Of a stretch of 64,000 bases of DNA, positions 1 through 9,654 are shown one piece after another. This DNA is from Mycolicibacterium litorale. GTDB taxonomy: Bacteria; Actinomycetota; Actinomycetes; Mycobacteriales; Mycobacteriaceae. Position 1 is the first letter of the stretch, and every line of letters begins with the position of its first letter. Both the position numbers and the translations under genes were made by a program. Location of the stretch: positions 1,860,001 to 1,924,000 of the forward strand of contig CP019882.1 in the NCBI GenBank assembly GCA_002007745.1. The letters are read 5' to 3'. Below the pieces are notes generated by a model. It worked only from the letters and a program-made list of their open reading frames with translations. It ran no database searches and was not told the DNA's origin.

Positions 1-20
1 CCAGGCAGATGGGACTGTGA
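1..20 (+). CDS. 3' end of an upstream gene (probable acyl-CoA dehydrogenase)
   Basis: Only the last few codons (ending R-Q-M-G-L then TGA at 18-20) lie in the window. The TGA overlaps the ATG of the next gene (TGATG), which indicates translational coupling in one operon. In M. tuberculosis the gene before this MaoC/CitE pair is an acyl-CoA dehydrogenase (fadE19); that identity is inferred from gene order only. Confidence 0.4.
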
Positions 21-499
21 TGGCCGAGGAGAAGGTCGTCGTCCAGCGTGGACTGTGGTTCGAGGAGTTCGAACTCGGGGTCCGTTACGTGCACGCCCCG
101 GGGCGCACCATCACCGAGGCCGACAATGTCCTGTTCACCACCCTGACGATGAACACCCAGGCGCTGCACCTGGACGCGGCATTCTCCGATGCGCTGCCAC
201 CGTTTCACCAGCGGCTGGTGAACTCGATGTTCACCCTGTCGACCCTGGTCGGTCTGTCGGTGGCGCAGCTGACCCAGGGCACCATCGTCGGCAATCTCGG
301 CTTCTCCGACATCGCCTTCCCGAAGCCGCTTTTCCACGGCGACACCATGTACGCCGAGACCGTGGTGACCGACAAGCGTGAATCCAAGAGCCGTCCCGGC
401 GAAGGCATCGTGACCTTCGCGCACACCGCGCGCAATCAGCACGGCGACGTCGTCGCCACCGCCACCCGTAAGACCATGGTGCGAAAGAAGCCGGCCTGA
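20..499 (+). CDS. MaoC-family (R)-type enoyl-CoA hydratase
   Basis: A 159-residue single hot-dog-fold protein of the MaoC/hydratase-2 type, which adds water to an enoyl-CoA thioester. The hydratase motif is visible as D35, N45 and H50 (the segment NTQALHLD resembles the family NPIHxD pattern). I chose ATG at 20 over the in-frame GTG at 17 because it forms a TGATG overlap with the upstream stop. It ends in another TGATG overlap with citE. Its place next to a CitE-type lyase and a branched-chain oxoacid dehydrogenase matches Rv2499c, so a role in leucine or itaconate-type acyl-CoA breakdown is likely. The exact substrate cannot be read from sequence. Confidence 0.85.
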   Translation: MAEEKVVVQRGLWFEEFELGVRYVHAPGRTITEADNVLFTTLTMNTQALHLDAAFSDALPPFHQRLVNSMFTLSTLVGLSVAQLTQGTIVGNLGFSDIAFPKPLFHGDTMYAETVVTDKRESKSRPGEGIVTFAHTARNQHGDVVATATRKTMVRKKPA

Positions 500-1317
500 T
501 GGCACTGGACAATCCCGGCCCGGCCTGGCTGTTCTGCCCGGCTGACCGTCCGGAGAGATTCGAAAAGGCCGCCGCGGCAGCCGATATCGTCATTCTCGAC
601 CTCGAAGACGGCGTCGCCGCCAATGACCGGGAAGCCGCCCGCGAGGCGTTGCTGCGCACCCCGCTGGACCCGGGCCGCACCGTCGTGCGGGTCAATCCGG
701 CGACCACCGCCGATCACCGTCGCGATCTCGACGTGCTGGCGCGCACGCCGTACACCACCGTGATGCTGGCCAAGACCGAGTCCGCCGATCAGGTGGCCGC
801 GTTGGCGCCGCTGGACGTGGTGGCACTGATCGAGACACCGCTCGGCGCGCTGGCGGTCACCGAATCCGCGCGAGCGGACAACACGCTCGCCGTGATGTGG
901 GGGGCTGAGGATCTGTTCGCCGTGCTCGGCGGCACGGACAACCGCTACCCGGACGGCTCCTACCGGGAGGTCGCCCGGCACGTGCGCTCCCAGAGCCTGC
1001 TTGCCGCCAAGGCCTACGGCAGGTTGGCGCTGGATTCGGTGTTCCTCGACATCAAGAATCTCGACGGACTTCGGGTCGAAGTCGACGACGCCGTTGCGGT
1101 CGGTTTCGACGCCAAGGTCGCCATCCACCCCAGCCAGATCAGCGTCATCCGGGACGGATATATGCCGACTCCGGACCAGGTGAACTGGGCGCGACACGTG
1201 CTGCGGAAGGCTCGCGAGGAACGAGGCGTCTTCCAGTACGAGGGCATAATGGTTGATGCCCCGGTGCTGCGGCGAGCAGAGCGGATCGTTCAGCTCGCGC
1301 CCGACCCCGGCCGTTAG
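499..1317 (+). CDS. citE: CitE-like beta-hydroxyacyl-CoA lyase (HpcH/HpaI aldolase family)
   Basis: A 272-residue TIM-barrel protein of the citrate lyase beta-subunit family. Visible family signatures are the N-terminal FCPADRPERFEKA segment, DLEDGVA near residue 31 (metal and phosphate region), the LIETPLGAL strand, WGAEDLFAVLGG and the C-terminal KVAIHPSQI. There are no CitD or CitF partners, so it is not classical citrate lyase. The orthologue by position, Rv2498c, has been reported as a (S)-citramalyl-CoA lyase-type enzyme involved in itaconate and leucine-linked metabolism. The start ATG overlaps the stop of the MaoC gene. A 62-base gap separates it from bkdA. Confidence 0.88.
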   Translation: MALDNPGPAWLFCPADRPERFEKAAAAADIVILDLEDGVAANDREAAREALLRTPLDPGRTVVRVNPATTADHRRDLDVLARTPYTTVMLAKTESADQVAALAPLDVVALIETPLGALAVTESARADNTLAVMWGAEDLFAVLGGTDNRYPDGSYREVARHVRSQSLLAAKAYGRLALDSVFLDIKNLDGLRVEVDDAVAVGFDAKVAIHPSQISVIRDGYMPTPDQVNWARHVLRKAREERGVFQYEGIMVDAPVLRRAERIVQLAPDPGR

Positions 1318-1379
1318 CTGACGGCCCGTTACAACGGGTTGGCTCTGACCGCCTCCGCACTGAGCGGACTGGAGGCGGC

Positions 1380-2435
1380 ATGGACACGGTGCAGCTTGTT
1401 TCACCGGATGGAACCGCGACTGCGGACCATCGATATCGGCGCGACCTGCCACCGGAAACCCTGACCTGGCTCTACGAGAACCTGGTCGTCGCCAGGGCTC
1501 TGGACAGCGAGTTCGTCAACCTGCAACGGCAGGGTGAACTCGCACTGTATGCGTCCTGCCGAGGACAGGAAGCAGCGCAGGTCGGCGCGGCCGCGTGTTT
1601 GCGCAAGACCGACTGGCTCTTCCCGCAGTACCGTGAGCTGGGTGCCTTCCTGGTTCGCGGGATCGCACCGGCCCAGATGGCCGCCGTGTGGCGCGGAGCC
1701 TGGCACGGTGGGCTCGATTTCACCCAGAAATGTTGTGCGCCGATCAGCATCCCGATCGCCACGCACGCATTGCATGCCGTCGGCGCCGCGATGGCCGCCC
1801 AGCGGCTCGGTGAGGATTCGGTGACGGTGGCCTTTCTCGGTGATGGCGCCACCAGCGAGGGCGACACCCACGAGGCGATGAATTTCGCGGCGGTCGAGAA
1901 GGCGCCGTGCGTGTTCTACGTGCAGAACAACCAATGGGCCATCTCCGTGCCGGTCAGCCGGCAGCACGCCGCGCCCAGCATCGCCGGTCGGGCGGCCGGC
2001 TACGGCATGCCCGGGGTCCGGGTGGACGGCAACGACGTCCTGGCCTGCTACGCGGTGATGGCCGAGGCCGCCGAACGGGCCCGAGCCGGCGAGGGCCCCA
2101 CCCTGATCGAGGCCGTCACCTACCGCATGGGCCCGCACACCACATCCGACGACCCGACGCGGTACCAACCGGCACACGAGCTCGAGCAGTGGGCCGCACG
2201 CGACCCGATCGCCCGCTACCGCATCCATCTCGAGAGCAACGCACTGTTGACCGAGCGACTCGAACAACGGGTCGCCACTCGTTCGGCCCGGTTGTGCACC
2301 GAGCTCCGCGAGGCGGTCGTCGACGCCCCCGACCCGGATGTGGGGGAGCTCTTCGACACCGTCTTCGCCGAGATCACTCCGGTGCTGTCGGCTCAACGCG
2401 AGCAACTGCTCGCCGAGATCGCGAAGGAGACGTGA
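1380..2435 (+). CDS. bkdA: Branched-chain 2-oxoacid dehydrogenase E1 alpha subunit
   Basis: A 351-residue thiamine-diphosphate enzyme subunit that decarboxylates 2-oxo acids and passes the acyl group to lipoyl-E2. The TPP/magnesium motif runs from GDGATSEGD (about residue 154) to the QNNQWAIS segment about 28 residues later. The phosphorylation-loop-like YRMGPHTTSDDP region is also present. It starts at the ATG just after the gap behind citE and ends one base before bkdB starts. The E1alpha-E1beta-E2 order matches Rv2497c-Rv2495c, shown in M. tuberculosis to be the branched-chain oxoacid dehydrogenase. No E3 gene is present, so the complex probably borrows Lpd encoded elsewhere. Confidence 0.93.
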   Translation: MDTVQLVSPDGTATADHRYRRDLPPETLTWLYENLVVARALDSEFVNLQRQGELALYASCRGQEAAQVGAAACLRKTDWLFPQYRELGAFLVRGIAPAQMAAVWRGAWHGGLDFTQKCCAPISIPIATHALHAVGAAMAAQRLGEDSVTVAFLGDGATSEGDTHEAMNFAAVEKAPCVFYVQNNQWAISVPVSRQHAAPSIAGRAAGYGMPGVRVDGNDVLACYAVMAEAAERARAGEGPTLIEAVTYRMGPHTTSDDPTRYQPAHELEQWAARDPIARYRIHLESNALLTERLEQRVATRSARLCTELREAVVDAPDPDVGELFDTVFAEITPVLSAQREQLLAEIAKET

Positions 2436-2436
2436 C

Positions 2437-3453
2437 ATGACGCAGATCGTGGAGCGGCCCCCCAAGTTGACCGCCTTGCCGCAAGCCACCAGCCTGACCA
2501 TGGCTCAGGCGATCAACCGCGCCCTGCACGACGCGATGGCTGCTGATGAGCGTGTACTGGTCTTCGGTGAGGACGTGGCCGCCCTGGGCGGTGTCTTCCG
2601 GATCACCGAGGGACTCTCCGGAACCTTTGGTGAGCAGCGGTGTTTCGACACCCCGCTGGCCGAGTCCGCCATCATCGGCGTCGCGATCGGTCTGGCCATC
2701 CGAGGCTTCGTTCCCGTCCCGGAACTCCAGTTCGACGGCTTCTCCTATCCGGCGTTCGACCAGGTGGTCAGCCACCTGGCCAAGTACCGGATGCGCACCC
2801 GCGGGCAAGTCGACATGCCGGTCACCATCCGCATCCCGTCGTTCGGCGGTATCGGTGCGGTGGAACACCATTCGGAGTCCACCGAGACCTATTGGGTGCA
2901 CACCGCAGGGCTCAAGGTCGTGGTGCCGTCGACACCGTCGGATGCCTACTGGTTGCTGCGGCATGCGATCGCCGCCCCGGATCCGGTGGTCTTCCTGGAA
3001 CCCAAGCGGCGCTATTGGGTTCGCGACGCGGTCGACCTGTCCGACCCCGGTCCGCCGATCGGCGCGGCAACCGTGCGCCGCACCGGTTCCGACGTCACGG
3101 TGCTGACCTATGGCGGGCTCGTCGCCACCGCGCTGGGCGCGGCGGACATCGCGGACTTCGACCTGGAAGTGGTCGACCTGCGTTCGCTGAGCCCGCTCGA
3201 CTTCGACACCATCGCGGCGTCGGTGCGCAAGACCGGCAGGGCGGTGATCGTCCATGAAGGGCCGCGCACGCTCGGCTTCGGAGCCGAGCTGGCGGCCCGG
3301 ATCTCCGAGGAGTTGTTCTACGACCTCGAGGCACCGGTGTTGCGCGCCACCGGTTTCGACACCCCATACCCGCCCGCCCGGCTGGAGAAGGTGTGGCTGC
3401 CCGGAGTCGACCGGTTGCTGGACTGTGTCGAGAAGGTGATGCGCCATGGGTGA
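2437..3453 (+). CDS. bkdB: Branched-chain 2-oxoacid dehydrogenase E1 beta subunit
   Basis: A 338-residue transketolase-like beta subunit that completes the E1 heterotetramer. The N-terminal half shows [15 protein letters not shown] and the [13 protein letters not shown] segment typical of E1 beta. The C-terminal half has the [14 protein letters not shown] region shared with transketolase C-terminal domains. The open frame extends further upstream, but the ATG at 2437 begins a normal M-T-Q-I-V start and sits one base after the bkdA stop. Its 3' end overlaps bkdC by 8 bp, consistent with coupled translation. Confidence 0.93.
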   Translation: MTQIVERPPKLTALPQATSLTMAQAINRALHDAMAADERVLVFGEDVAALGGVFRITEGLSGTFGEQRCFDTPLAESAIIGVAIGLAIRGFVPVPELQFDGFSYPAFDQVVSHLAKYRMRTRGQVDMPVTIRIPSFGGIGAVEHHSESTETYWVHTAGLKVVVPSTPSDAYWLLRHAIAAPDPVVFLEPKRRYWVRDAVDLSDPGPPIGAATVRRTGSDVTVLTYGGLVATALGAADIADFDLEVVDLRSLSPLDFDTIAASVRKTGRAVIVHEGPRTLGFGAELAARISEELFYDLEAPVLRATGFDTPYPPARLEKVWLPGVDRLLDCVEKVMRHG

Positions 3454-4552
3454 CTTCCTGGTTCCCGACCTTGGTGAGGGACTGCAGGACGCGACGATCA
3501 CCAGCTGGGCTGTCGCGGTGGGCGACCCCGTCGAACTCAACCAGACCCTGTGCACGGTGGAGACCAACAAGGCCGAAGTCGAGATTCCCAGCCCCTACGC
3601 CGGCCGGGTCGTCGAGCTCGGTGGCGCGGAGGGCCAGACCCTGCCGGTGGGAACGTTGTTGGCGCGCATCGACGCCGGTTCGGCCGAGCCGGCGCGCACC
3701 CCCGTTCTGGTCGGTTACGGAACCGACAACGGCATGGACCGCAGCCGGCGGCCCCGCGCCGCTCCCAAGGTGCGCAAGCTGGCAGCCGACCTCGCGGTGG
3801 ATCTGTCTGCCTTGCAACCGGGTTCGGGCACCGACGGCGTCATCACCCGCGACGATGTGCTGAGTGCCACGGCAGCACCCGCCGATACCGTCGCGGTGCG
3901 CGGTGTCCATGCCCGGATGGCGGCCCAGATGGTTCTGTCGCGCAGCACGATTCCGGATGCGCACGCCAGTGTGCAGGTCGAGTGTTCGGCCCTGGTGCGT
4001 GTGTCCGGACAGCTGGGGGTGACACCGTTCGTGCTCACCTTGCGGCTGCTGGTGATGGCCCTGGGCCGGCACCCGATGTTGAACGCTACGTGGGAGGAGT
4101 CCGCTGGTGAGCCGCAGGTCCGGCTGCACCGCGGCATCCGGCTCGGGGTGGCGGTGGCCACCGAGCGTGGCCTGGTGGTGCCTGTCGTCGACGCTGCAAG
4201 CCGGACCACGCGGCAGCTTGCCGCCGCTGTTGACGCGGTGGTGCAGCGGGCCAGGGCCGGGACGCTGGTGCCGGCAGAACTCGGCGGATCGACGTTCACG
4301 GTATCCAATTTCGGCGCGCTGGGCCTCGATGAGGGTGTGCCGGTGATCAACCACCCGGAGGCTGCGATCCTGGGAATGGGCTTGCTCAAGCCGCGCGCGG
4401 TCGTCGTCGACGACGTGGTGGTGGCCCGTCCGACGATGACGCTCACCTGTGCGTTCGATCATCGCGTCGCCGACGGGGCGCAGGTGGCGGCGTTCTTGAC
4501 CGATCTGCGGAGGCTCATCGAAGCGCCCGAGACTGCGCTGTTGGATTGTTAG
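3446..4552 (+). CDS. bkdC: Branched-chain 2-oxoacid dehydrogenase E2 (lipoyl acyltransferase)
   Basis: A 368-residue E2 with the normal three-part layout. An N-terminal lipoyl domain carries the lipoylated lysine K42 ([10 protein letters not shown]). A peripheral subunit-binding domain lies at about residues 105-140 ([16 protein letters not shown], then DGVITRDDV). The catalytic domain ends with the active-site FDHRVADG motif (H and D of HxxxDG). The intact subunit-binding domain contrasts with the second E2 in this window at 28515-29564, which lacks one. The gene is convergent with the next one and their stop codons overlap (TTAG at 4549-4552). Confidence 0.93.
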   Translation: MGDFLVPDLGEGLQDATITSWAVAVGDPVELNQTLCTVETNKAEVEIPSPYAGRVVELGGAEGQTLPVGTLLARIDAGSAEPARTPVLVGYGTDNGMDRSRRPRAAPKVRKLAADLAVDLSALQPGSGTDGVITRDDVLSATAAPADTVAVRGVHARMAAQMVLSRSTIPDAHASVQVECSALVRVSGQLGVTPFVLTLRLLVMALGRHPMLNATWEESAGEPQVRLHRGIRLGVAVATERGLVVPVVDAASRTTRQLAAAVDAVVQRARAGTLVPAELGGSTFTVSNFGALGLDEGVPVINHPEAAILGMGLLKPRAVVVDDVVVARPTMTLTCAFDHRVADGAQVAAFLTDLRRLIEAPETALLDC

Positions 4553-6621
4553 GCCTGCGGATACGGCCAGTAGCGCCTGGTGTAGCCGAGTTGGCGGGCC
4601 GCGATCTGGGCTTGGCGGTCGTAGGCAATGGCGGGCAGATTGAGCTGGCTGATCGGCACCACGGCCGAGCTGACCGTCGGGTCCGTCGAGCTGCCGGGAT
4701 CGAAGTCCTGGAACCGGATTGCGATCGTGCCTTGGTTGAGGCCGCCGGTCGACACCCAGTTGGCGAAGCCGGGGTCGGTCGGCGCGACCACGATCGTGTA
4801 GGTGCCGTCGCCGTTGGCGACGGCCTGGCTGACATTCATGCTGGTCTGCAGGTCCCAGTAGTTGTTGGTGATCGTCCAGTCGTTGGTGACGGGCACGCTG
4901 AAATACCGTGCCCTACCGGGGTCGATGGTCAGGACCAGTGCTTCGTCGTCGGCGAGTTGGAAGTACCCGGTGCTCTGCAGTTGTGTTGCCAGAAAGGATG
5001 CCTGGCGCGACGGGTCGGTGAAGACGTTCGGTGGCTTCGGGTGACCGGTGACAGGGTCGGTGGTTGCCAACGACATGTAGGTGTTCTCGCCGCTGATGCC
5101 GAGCAGCAGCATGATCGCGGCCGCCTCCACGGACTGCAGGATGTGCGGGGCGGGCAGCGGAGGGATCAGCGAAACCAGCTGTGTCAGAATGGGGTTGGAC
5201 GACACCAACGGGCCGATGCCCGGGATGGCGAAACCACCCATCTGGCTGAACAGGCTGTCCGGCGGTCCGCTGACCCGCAGGACCGACAGGCTCATCGGTT
5301 CCTCGTTATTCCAGTCTGCCAACGTGTTTCGCGTGGTGATGAGGGTGGTGCCCGACGGCAGGTAGAGGTGGTTGGTCTGGTCCGGCGCGGTGGGCGTGGA
5401 GTCGGCGGTGATGGTGAAGGAACCGTCGGGGTTGAGGACCAGGTCCCGGCCGTTGAGGTTGTCCGCAGTGGTCCCGCTCAAGCCGGTGAGCACGCTGAAG
5501 TTGGTGTCGGCGGGCAGGGACCCGTCGAAGCGGCCGGTGATCACGTACTTCGAGGCGTTGTTCACCCCGACGAAGCGATAGATCGTGTCGGGGTTGTCGT
5601 ACCAGATCCGTGCACCCGAGAAGTTCTGCAGATACCAGTCGTGCGGCGGATTCACCTGCTGCAGGATTGTCGGATTGTTCGAGTCGAGGAGCAGGACTTC
5701 GATGGCGGCCTGGTTGGCGTATTCGGTGACCGCCTGGTCGAGCTGCGCCAGATTGGCCTGATCCGGGCCACCGACGGCGGCGAAGTTCCGCTGAGCGGCC
5801 AGCCACCAGCCCACCTTGAGAACGGCCTTGGCCAACTGCATGATCGGTGAGTTCGCGATCTGGGCGACGAGCGTCTCGGCGCGGAGCTGATCGGTGGTGG
5901 CCAGCACGCTGGTGGCGAGGGCGCCGCCCGGGTTCTGTAGGACGGTCACCTGCTCAGTGGCCGTAGCGCCGCCGTCGGGTGCGAAAAGCGTTGCCAGACC
6001 GTGCCAGTGCGGTGCATTTCCCGGACGATCGTCGGCCGTCACCGTGAACGTGTCGGTCCCGCCGACTGTGGTGAAGTCGGCGTCGGGGGAGTAGGTGAAC
6101 GTTCCGTCCGGGTGGACGTCGACCACGCCGTGCTGAGCGCCGGTGACGGTGTAGGTCAGGGCGTAACCGTCGGCTTGAGAGGCGTTGAGGGTGCCGGCGA
6201 TGACCCCGTCGGAAGCCTGGACATTCTGGGCTGCGTTGTAGGCGAGCACGGGGGTCTGGGCGAAGAAGGTGGTGCCGATGCTGGGTGTCGGCCGTGAGGT
6301 GGTCTGGACTTGTTCGACCTCTCGTCTTGCGTACCCCACGAGATCGGTGATGGAGGTCGCGCTTCGCGGAGCCACCGGGCGCCGTGGCGCGGTAGCGACG
6401 GGCCGTGGCCGCGCGGTCGCCTGCCTGGCACGGGTGTGCGTGGACTCGGTCGAGCCGTGCGCTGCCTTAGTGGGGTGCCGCGCGGAGTGCACCGTCGAAT
6501 TGCCGGTGTCTGCGGCGGCTATCCCGGCGCCAGTCGCGATAGCCACCCCGACGCCGAGCGCGAAGGCAAGCGCCCCGACCCGACCGATGTGGCGGACACG
6601 TCGGCCCCGTGTGGTGTGCAT
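4549..6621 (-). CDS. Secreted protein with cadherin-like repeat and DUF1214 region
   Basis: A 690-residue exported protein. The N-terminus has an Arg-rich stretch, a hydrophobic core (about residues 12-33) and an A-A-A-D cleavage-like site, followed by a Thr/Arg/Pro-rich low-complexity linker. Around residues 130-190 there is a VCBS/cadherin-like repeat ([12 protein letters not shown], then [10 protein letters not shown]). The long C-terminal part resembles DUF1254/DUF1214 proteins, including the [15 protein letters not shown] and [10 protein letters not shown] segments. I took the ATG at 6621 (M-H-T-T-R-G-R) instead of the upstream start because it puts the basic n-region of the signal peptide first. 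It stands alone; molecular function is unknown. Confidence 0.8.
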   Translation of the reverse strand: MHTTRGRRVRHIGRVGALAFALGVGVAIATGAGIAAADTGNSTVHSARHPTKAAHGSTESTHTRARQATARPRPVATAPRRPVAPRSATSITDLVGYARREVEQVQTTSRPTPSIGTTFFAQTPVLAYNAAQNVQASDGVIAGTLNASQADGYALTYTVTGAQHGVVDVHPDGTFTYSPDADFTTVGGTDTFTVTADDRPGNAPHWHGLATLFAPDGGATATEQVTVLQNPGGALATSVLATTDQLRAETLVAQIANSPIMQLAKAVLKVGWWLAAQRNFAAVGGPDQANLAQLDQAVTEYANQAAIEVLLLDSNNPTILQQVNPPHDWYLQNFSGARIWYDNPDTIYRFVGVNNASKYVITGRFDGSLPADTNFSVLTGLSGTTADNLNGRDLVLNPDGSFTITADSTPTAPDQTNHLYLPSGTTLITTRNTLADWNNEEPMSLSVLRVSGPPDSLFSQMGGFAIPGIGPLVSSNPILTQLVSLIPPLPAPHILQSVEAAAIMLLLGISGENTYMSLATTDPVTGHPKPPNVFTDPSRQASFLATQLQSTGYFQLADDEALVLTIDPGRARYFSVPVTNDWTITNNYWDLQTSMNVSQAVANGDGTYTIVVAPTDPGFANWVSTGGLNQGTIAIRFQDFDPGSSTDPTVSSAVVPISQLNLPAIAYDRQAQIAARQLGYTRRYWPYPQA

Positions 6622-6696
6622 CACATAGTGGACTGTAGGGCGGGGCGCCACTTTCAGCGCCGGAATCTGTCAGTGGAGTCCATTAGGCTCGAACAC

Positions 6697-7980
6697 ATGT
6701 TCGAGGAATTGTGTGAGGTTGATCCTCATGCTGACGAGTCGGTGCTGGTGGAGCGCATTGCGGAGTTGGAGCGGTTGAAGTCTGCTGCCGCGGCGGGGCA
6801 GGCGCGGCTGACCGTGGCGCTGGACAGTGCGCGCCGCGCCGCGGAGGCTGCGGCTGGGGTTCCGGCGTCCAAGCGGGGTCGTGGGGTGGCCGCTGAGGTC
6901 GCGTTGGCGCGGCGGGATTCGCCAGCCCGGGGTGGGCGGCATCTGGGTCTGGCCAAGGCGCTGGTGTACGAGATGCCGCATACGTTGGCGGCGTTGGAGT
7001 TGGGGGTGCTCTCGGAGTGGCGGGCCACGATTGTGGTGCGGGAGTCGGCGTGTCTGGATGTGGAGGATCGTCGGCGGTTGGATGTGGAGTTGTGTTCAGC
7101 TGCGGACACCCTCGAGGGGGTGGGGGATGCGGCGCTGGCGGCGGCGGCCAAGGCGATTGCTTACCGGTTGGATCCGCGTGCGGTGGTGGATCGGGCGGCC
7201 AAGGCTGTTACGGAGCGGACGGTGACGATTCGTCCGGCGCCGGACACGATGACCTATCTGAGCGCCCTGTTGCCGGTGGCCCAGGGGGTGGCGGTGTATG
7301 CCGCGCTCAGGCGGGCGGCTGATGCGGGGGTCGATGGACGGTCTCGCGGTCAGGTGATGGCGGACGCCCTGGTGGAGCGGGTGACGGGCCGGCCTGCCGA
7401 TAAGGCGGTCCCGGTGGCCGTCAACATGGTGATCAGTGATCAGGCTTTGCTCGGTGCCCAGCAGGGGGTGGCGGTGATCGCCGGCTACGGCACGGTGCCC
7501 TCGGCGGTGGCGCAAAAGCTGCTGCGGGACGCGGTCGGTGACGAGGGCTCGTGGGCCAGCTTGCGCCGCCTGTATGCCAGCGCGTCCACCGGCGCCCTGG
7601 TCGCCATGGAGTCCCGAGGGCGGCTGTTCCCCAAGGGGTTGGCCGATTTCATCGCGGTGCGGGATCGACGCTGCCGCACCCCGTACTGTGATGCCCTGAT
7701 CCGGCACACCGACCACGCCACGCCGCATCGGCGTGGTGGGGCGACCAGTGCGGGCAATGGGCAGGGATTGTGTGAGGCGTGCAATTACGCCAAGGAGGCG
7801 GCGGGCTGGCGGGTGATCGCCGGGCCCGACGACACCGGCAGGCACACCGTGGAAATCATCACCCCGACCGGAACGCACTACCACTCGGTGGCGCCACCGA
7901 TGCCCGGGACACCACGCATCCCCACCAGCACCGCCGAGGTCTACCTCAACGGCGAACTCCTCAAAATCATCGCCGCCTAG
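6697..7980 (+). CDS. DUF222 / HNH endonuclease domain protein (13E12 repeat family)
   Basis: A 427-residue protein of the mycobacterial 13E12 family, which is often present in many copies per genome. The N-terminal two thirds are the alpha-helical DUF222 region, rich in Ala and Arg. The C-terminus holds an HNH-type nuclease core: CRTPYCDA, then HTDHATPHRRGG, then an N-G-Q-G-L-C-E-A-C-N segment with paired cysteines and histidines for a zinc/metal site. The frame is open upstream, but the ATG at 6697 follows the divergent DUF1214 promoter region and gives the usual family N-terminus (MFEELCEVD). The biological role of this family is not established. Confidence 0.88.
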   Translation: MFEELCEVDPHADESVLVERIAELERLKSAAAAGQARLTVALDSARRAAEAAAGVPASKRGRGVAAEVALARRDSPARGGRHLGLAKALVYEMPHTLAALELGVLSEWRATIVVRESACLDVEDRRRLDVELCSAADTLEGVGDAALAAAAKAIAYRLDPRAVVDRAAKAVTERTVTIRPAPDTMTYLSALLPVAQGVAVYAALRRAADAGVDGRSRGQVMADALVERVTGRPADKAVPVAVNMVISDQALLGAQQGVAVIAGYGTVPSAVAQKLLRDAVGDEGSWASLRRLYASASTGALVAMESRGRLFPKGLADFIAVRDRRCRTPYCDALIRHTDHATPHRRGGATSAGNGQGLCEACNYAKEAAGWRVIAGPDDTGRHTVEIITPTGTHYHSVAPPMPGTPRIPTSTAEVYLNGELLKIIAA

Positions 7981-7994
7981 CAGTCGGGTGAGAG

Positions 7995-8825
7995 CTAGCC
8001 GCGTTTGGCCAGTTGGGCGGCCCGATCCTCGGCGTGGAACTCCCACGGTGCCGTGGGCAGCACGTCACCCGTTTCCAACAGCGTCTTGAGGTTGGCGAAC
8101 ACCGTCGGCCAGCCTTGTCCGACCGAATCGCGGTCGGCTGCCGACTGGAAGTTCGTATGGGTGACGGTCAGTTTGACGATGTCCCGGAACGGCTCGATGT
8201 CGAAGGTGACGATGCTCGCCTCTGCTGTCGGATCGTCACCGGGCTCGCCGAATCCGAAGACCAGTCGCCGCGGTGGGTCGACCTCGATCACGGTGCCGGC
8301 CACGTCGACGATGCCCGACCCGTCTGCGCGGACGTGCTCGACGCGACCGCCGACCCGCCAGTCCGAGACTTGCGCATGACCCCAGAACTTCGCGGTGAGA
8401 TCAGCGTCGGTGAGGGCGTGCCATACCTGCTCGGCGGTGGCGTGAATGTAGGTGGTGTAGACGTAGTCGGGAATTGGCTGTGCGGGCGAGGTTTCAGACA
8501 TTGCGCTTTCCTCCGCGTGGCGTTTGACGGTGGCCAGGGCCGCCAGACGCGGCTCCTCGAATTTCCAGATCCAGCGGGTCTGGAGTTGGTGGATCGGTAC
8601 GGGGTTCAGGTAATGAAGCTTGCGGCGCCCATCGCGTACCGAGGTCACCAGACTGGCGGCCTCGAGAATCTCGACGTGCTGGCTCACCGACTGTCGGCGC
8701 ATGTCGAGCCCGTCGCAGAGTTCGCTCAGCGTCAGCCCGGCACGTTCGTGAAGCATGTCGAGCAAACGCCGCCGGCCCGGGTCGGCCAGCGCCTTGAACA
8801 CCGCGTCTGGTTCCACCCCGACCAT
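7995..8825 (-). CDS. ArsR-type repressor fused to an SRPBCC (AHSA1) ligand-binding domain
   Basis: A 276-residue two-domain protein. Residues 1-100 form an ArsR-type winged helix (VFKALADPGRRRLLDML, then a recognition helix around RRQSVSQHVEIL and a wing DGRRKLHYLN). Residues about 115-250 form an SRPBCC/AHSA1 helix-grip domain (YTTYIHATAEQVWHALTDAD, then FWGHAQVSDWRVGG and GWPTVFANLKTLLE). In most genomes these are two adjacent genes, repressor and AHSA1 protein; here one continuous frame joins them through an internal M-S-E-T linker. This suggests the SRPBCC cavity senses a hydrophobic ligand. A near-perfect palindrome sits 4-19 bases before the start codon, pointing to autoregulation. Confidence 0.87.
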   Translation of the reverse strand: MVGVEPDAVFKALADPGRRRLLDMLHERAGLTLSELCDGLDMRRQSVSQHVEILEAASLVTSVRDGRRKLHYLNPVPIHQLQTRWIWKFEEPRLAALATVKRHAEESAMSETSPAQPIPDYVYTTYIHATAEQVWHALTDADLTAKFWGHAQVSDWRVGGRVEHVRADGSGIVDVAGTVIEVDPPRRLVFGFGEPGDDPTAEASIVTFDIEPFRDIVKLTVTHTNFQSAADRDSVGQGWPTVFANLKTLLETGDVLPTAPWEFHAEDRAAQLAKRG

Positions 8826-8828
8826 TGT

Positions 8829-8844
8829 GCAGGTATTTACCTGC
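8829..8844. promoter_or_regulatory. Probable autoregulatory operator of the ArsR-SRPBCC gene
   Basis: GCAGGTA-TT-TACCTGC is an inverted repeat with two perfect 7-base arms and a 2-base centre. It lies immediately upstream of the ATG at 8825 (minus strand), where a bound repressor would block initiation. The assignment to the ArsR protein is inferred from position. Confidence 0.55.
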
Positions 8845-8861
8845 CTATTGCAAGCCTGCGG

Positions 8862-9608
8862 TCAGCGGCGCTGCGCGGCGGCCAGCCGGGCCTTGAACTC
8901 CGGTGACTCGATCGACGTTGCCTGCGGGCCGAGCTCGATGTCCTTGGCCGCCTCGTGGTGGTCGGTGTCCAGGAACCCCGGGATTGCGGTGGCCCGCATC
9001 GATGCCTTCGTCGCGAGTACCACCTCGCGCGGGGCGGCCGCGGGTCCGGCCGCCAGCTCCAGCGCAGCAGCGACGGGATCCTCGGCAACACTCAAAGCGA
9101 GACCGTGCCGAACGGCAGCCTCGGCGTCGAACCGCATACCGAACAACAGGGCCGCACGGGCGACCTGTGGGCCGACCGCCCGCTGCAGCATCCACGTCGC
9201 TCCGCCACCGGGGTGGATGCCCAATTTCTGGAAGCGAGGGTCGAACAGGGCGTGCGGGCCCGCGATCCGGACGTCGGCGGCCAACGCCAGATTGAGACCT
9301 GCTCCCACCGCGGCACCGTTGACCGCGGCGATCGTCGGCAGGGTGCAGCGGCCCACCGCCATGAATCCGGCGTAGATACGCTCGAGCCCTTCCTTGGCCG
9401 CGGCGCCCAGCGCGGACAGATCCGCCCCCGCGCAGAACGCCTTGCCCGCGCCGGTCAGCACGACAGCGTGCGCTTCGGCCTCGGCGGCTGCGACTGCTGC
9501 GGCCAATTGCTGCGACATCGCGTCGGTGACGGCGTTGCGGCGGTCCGGATCGTTCACCGTGATCAGGGCGACGCGGTCGACAACGTGGTAAAGCACCAGG
9601 TCAGACAT
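8862..9608 (-). CDS. Enoyl-CoA hydratase/isomerase-family protein, catalytic glutamates not conserved
   Basis: A 248-residue crotonase-fold protein. The oxyanion-hole segments are present: [14 protein letters not shown] around residue 60 and [17 protein letters not shown]. However, the two catalytic glutamates of classical enoyl-CoA hydratase are not found. The GGGxE position reads GAGLN, and the FxxPE position reads FDPRF. It may therefore be an isomerase, hydrolase or non-hydratase member of the superfamily. It is separated by 36 bp from the ArsR-SRPBCC gene and transcribed away from the SARP regulator at 9655. Confidence 0.82.
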   Translation of the reverse strand: MSDLVLYHVVDRVALITVNDPDRRNAVTDAMSQQLAAAVAAAEAEAHAVVLTGAGKAFCAGADLSALGAAAKEGLERIYAGFMAVGRCTLPTIAAVNGAAVGAGLNLALAADVRIAGPHALFDPRFQKLGIHPGGGATWMLQRAVGPQVARAALLFGMRFDAEAAVRHGLALSVAEDPVAAALELAAGPAAAPREVVLATKASMRATAIPGFLDTDHHEAAKDIELGPQATSIESPEFKARLAAAQRR

Positions 9609-9654
9609 TGCGAACCTCCACGAAGGGCAGGCTAGCAGTTAGGGTCGATGCACT

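Noticed and set aside
436..1452. Long minus-strand open frame opposite citE
   Set aside because: It is a GC-rich shadow frame. The plus strand encodes a clear CitE-type lyase and the minus-strand product is Arg/Gly/His-rich with no family features.
4546..5850. 434-codon plus-strand frame across the DUF1214 gene
   Set aside because: It is antisense to a secreted protein with a signal peptide and a recognisable repeat. The Val/Gly/Arg-rich composition is typical of a shadow.
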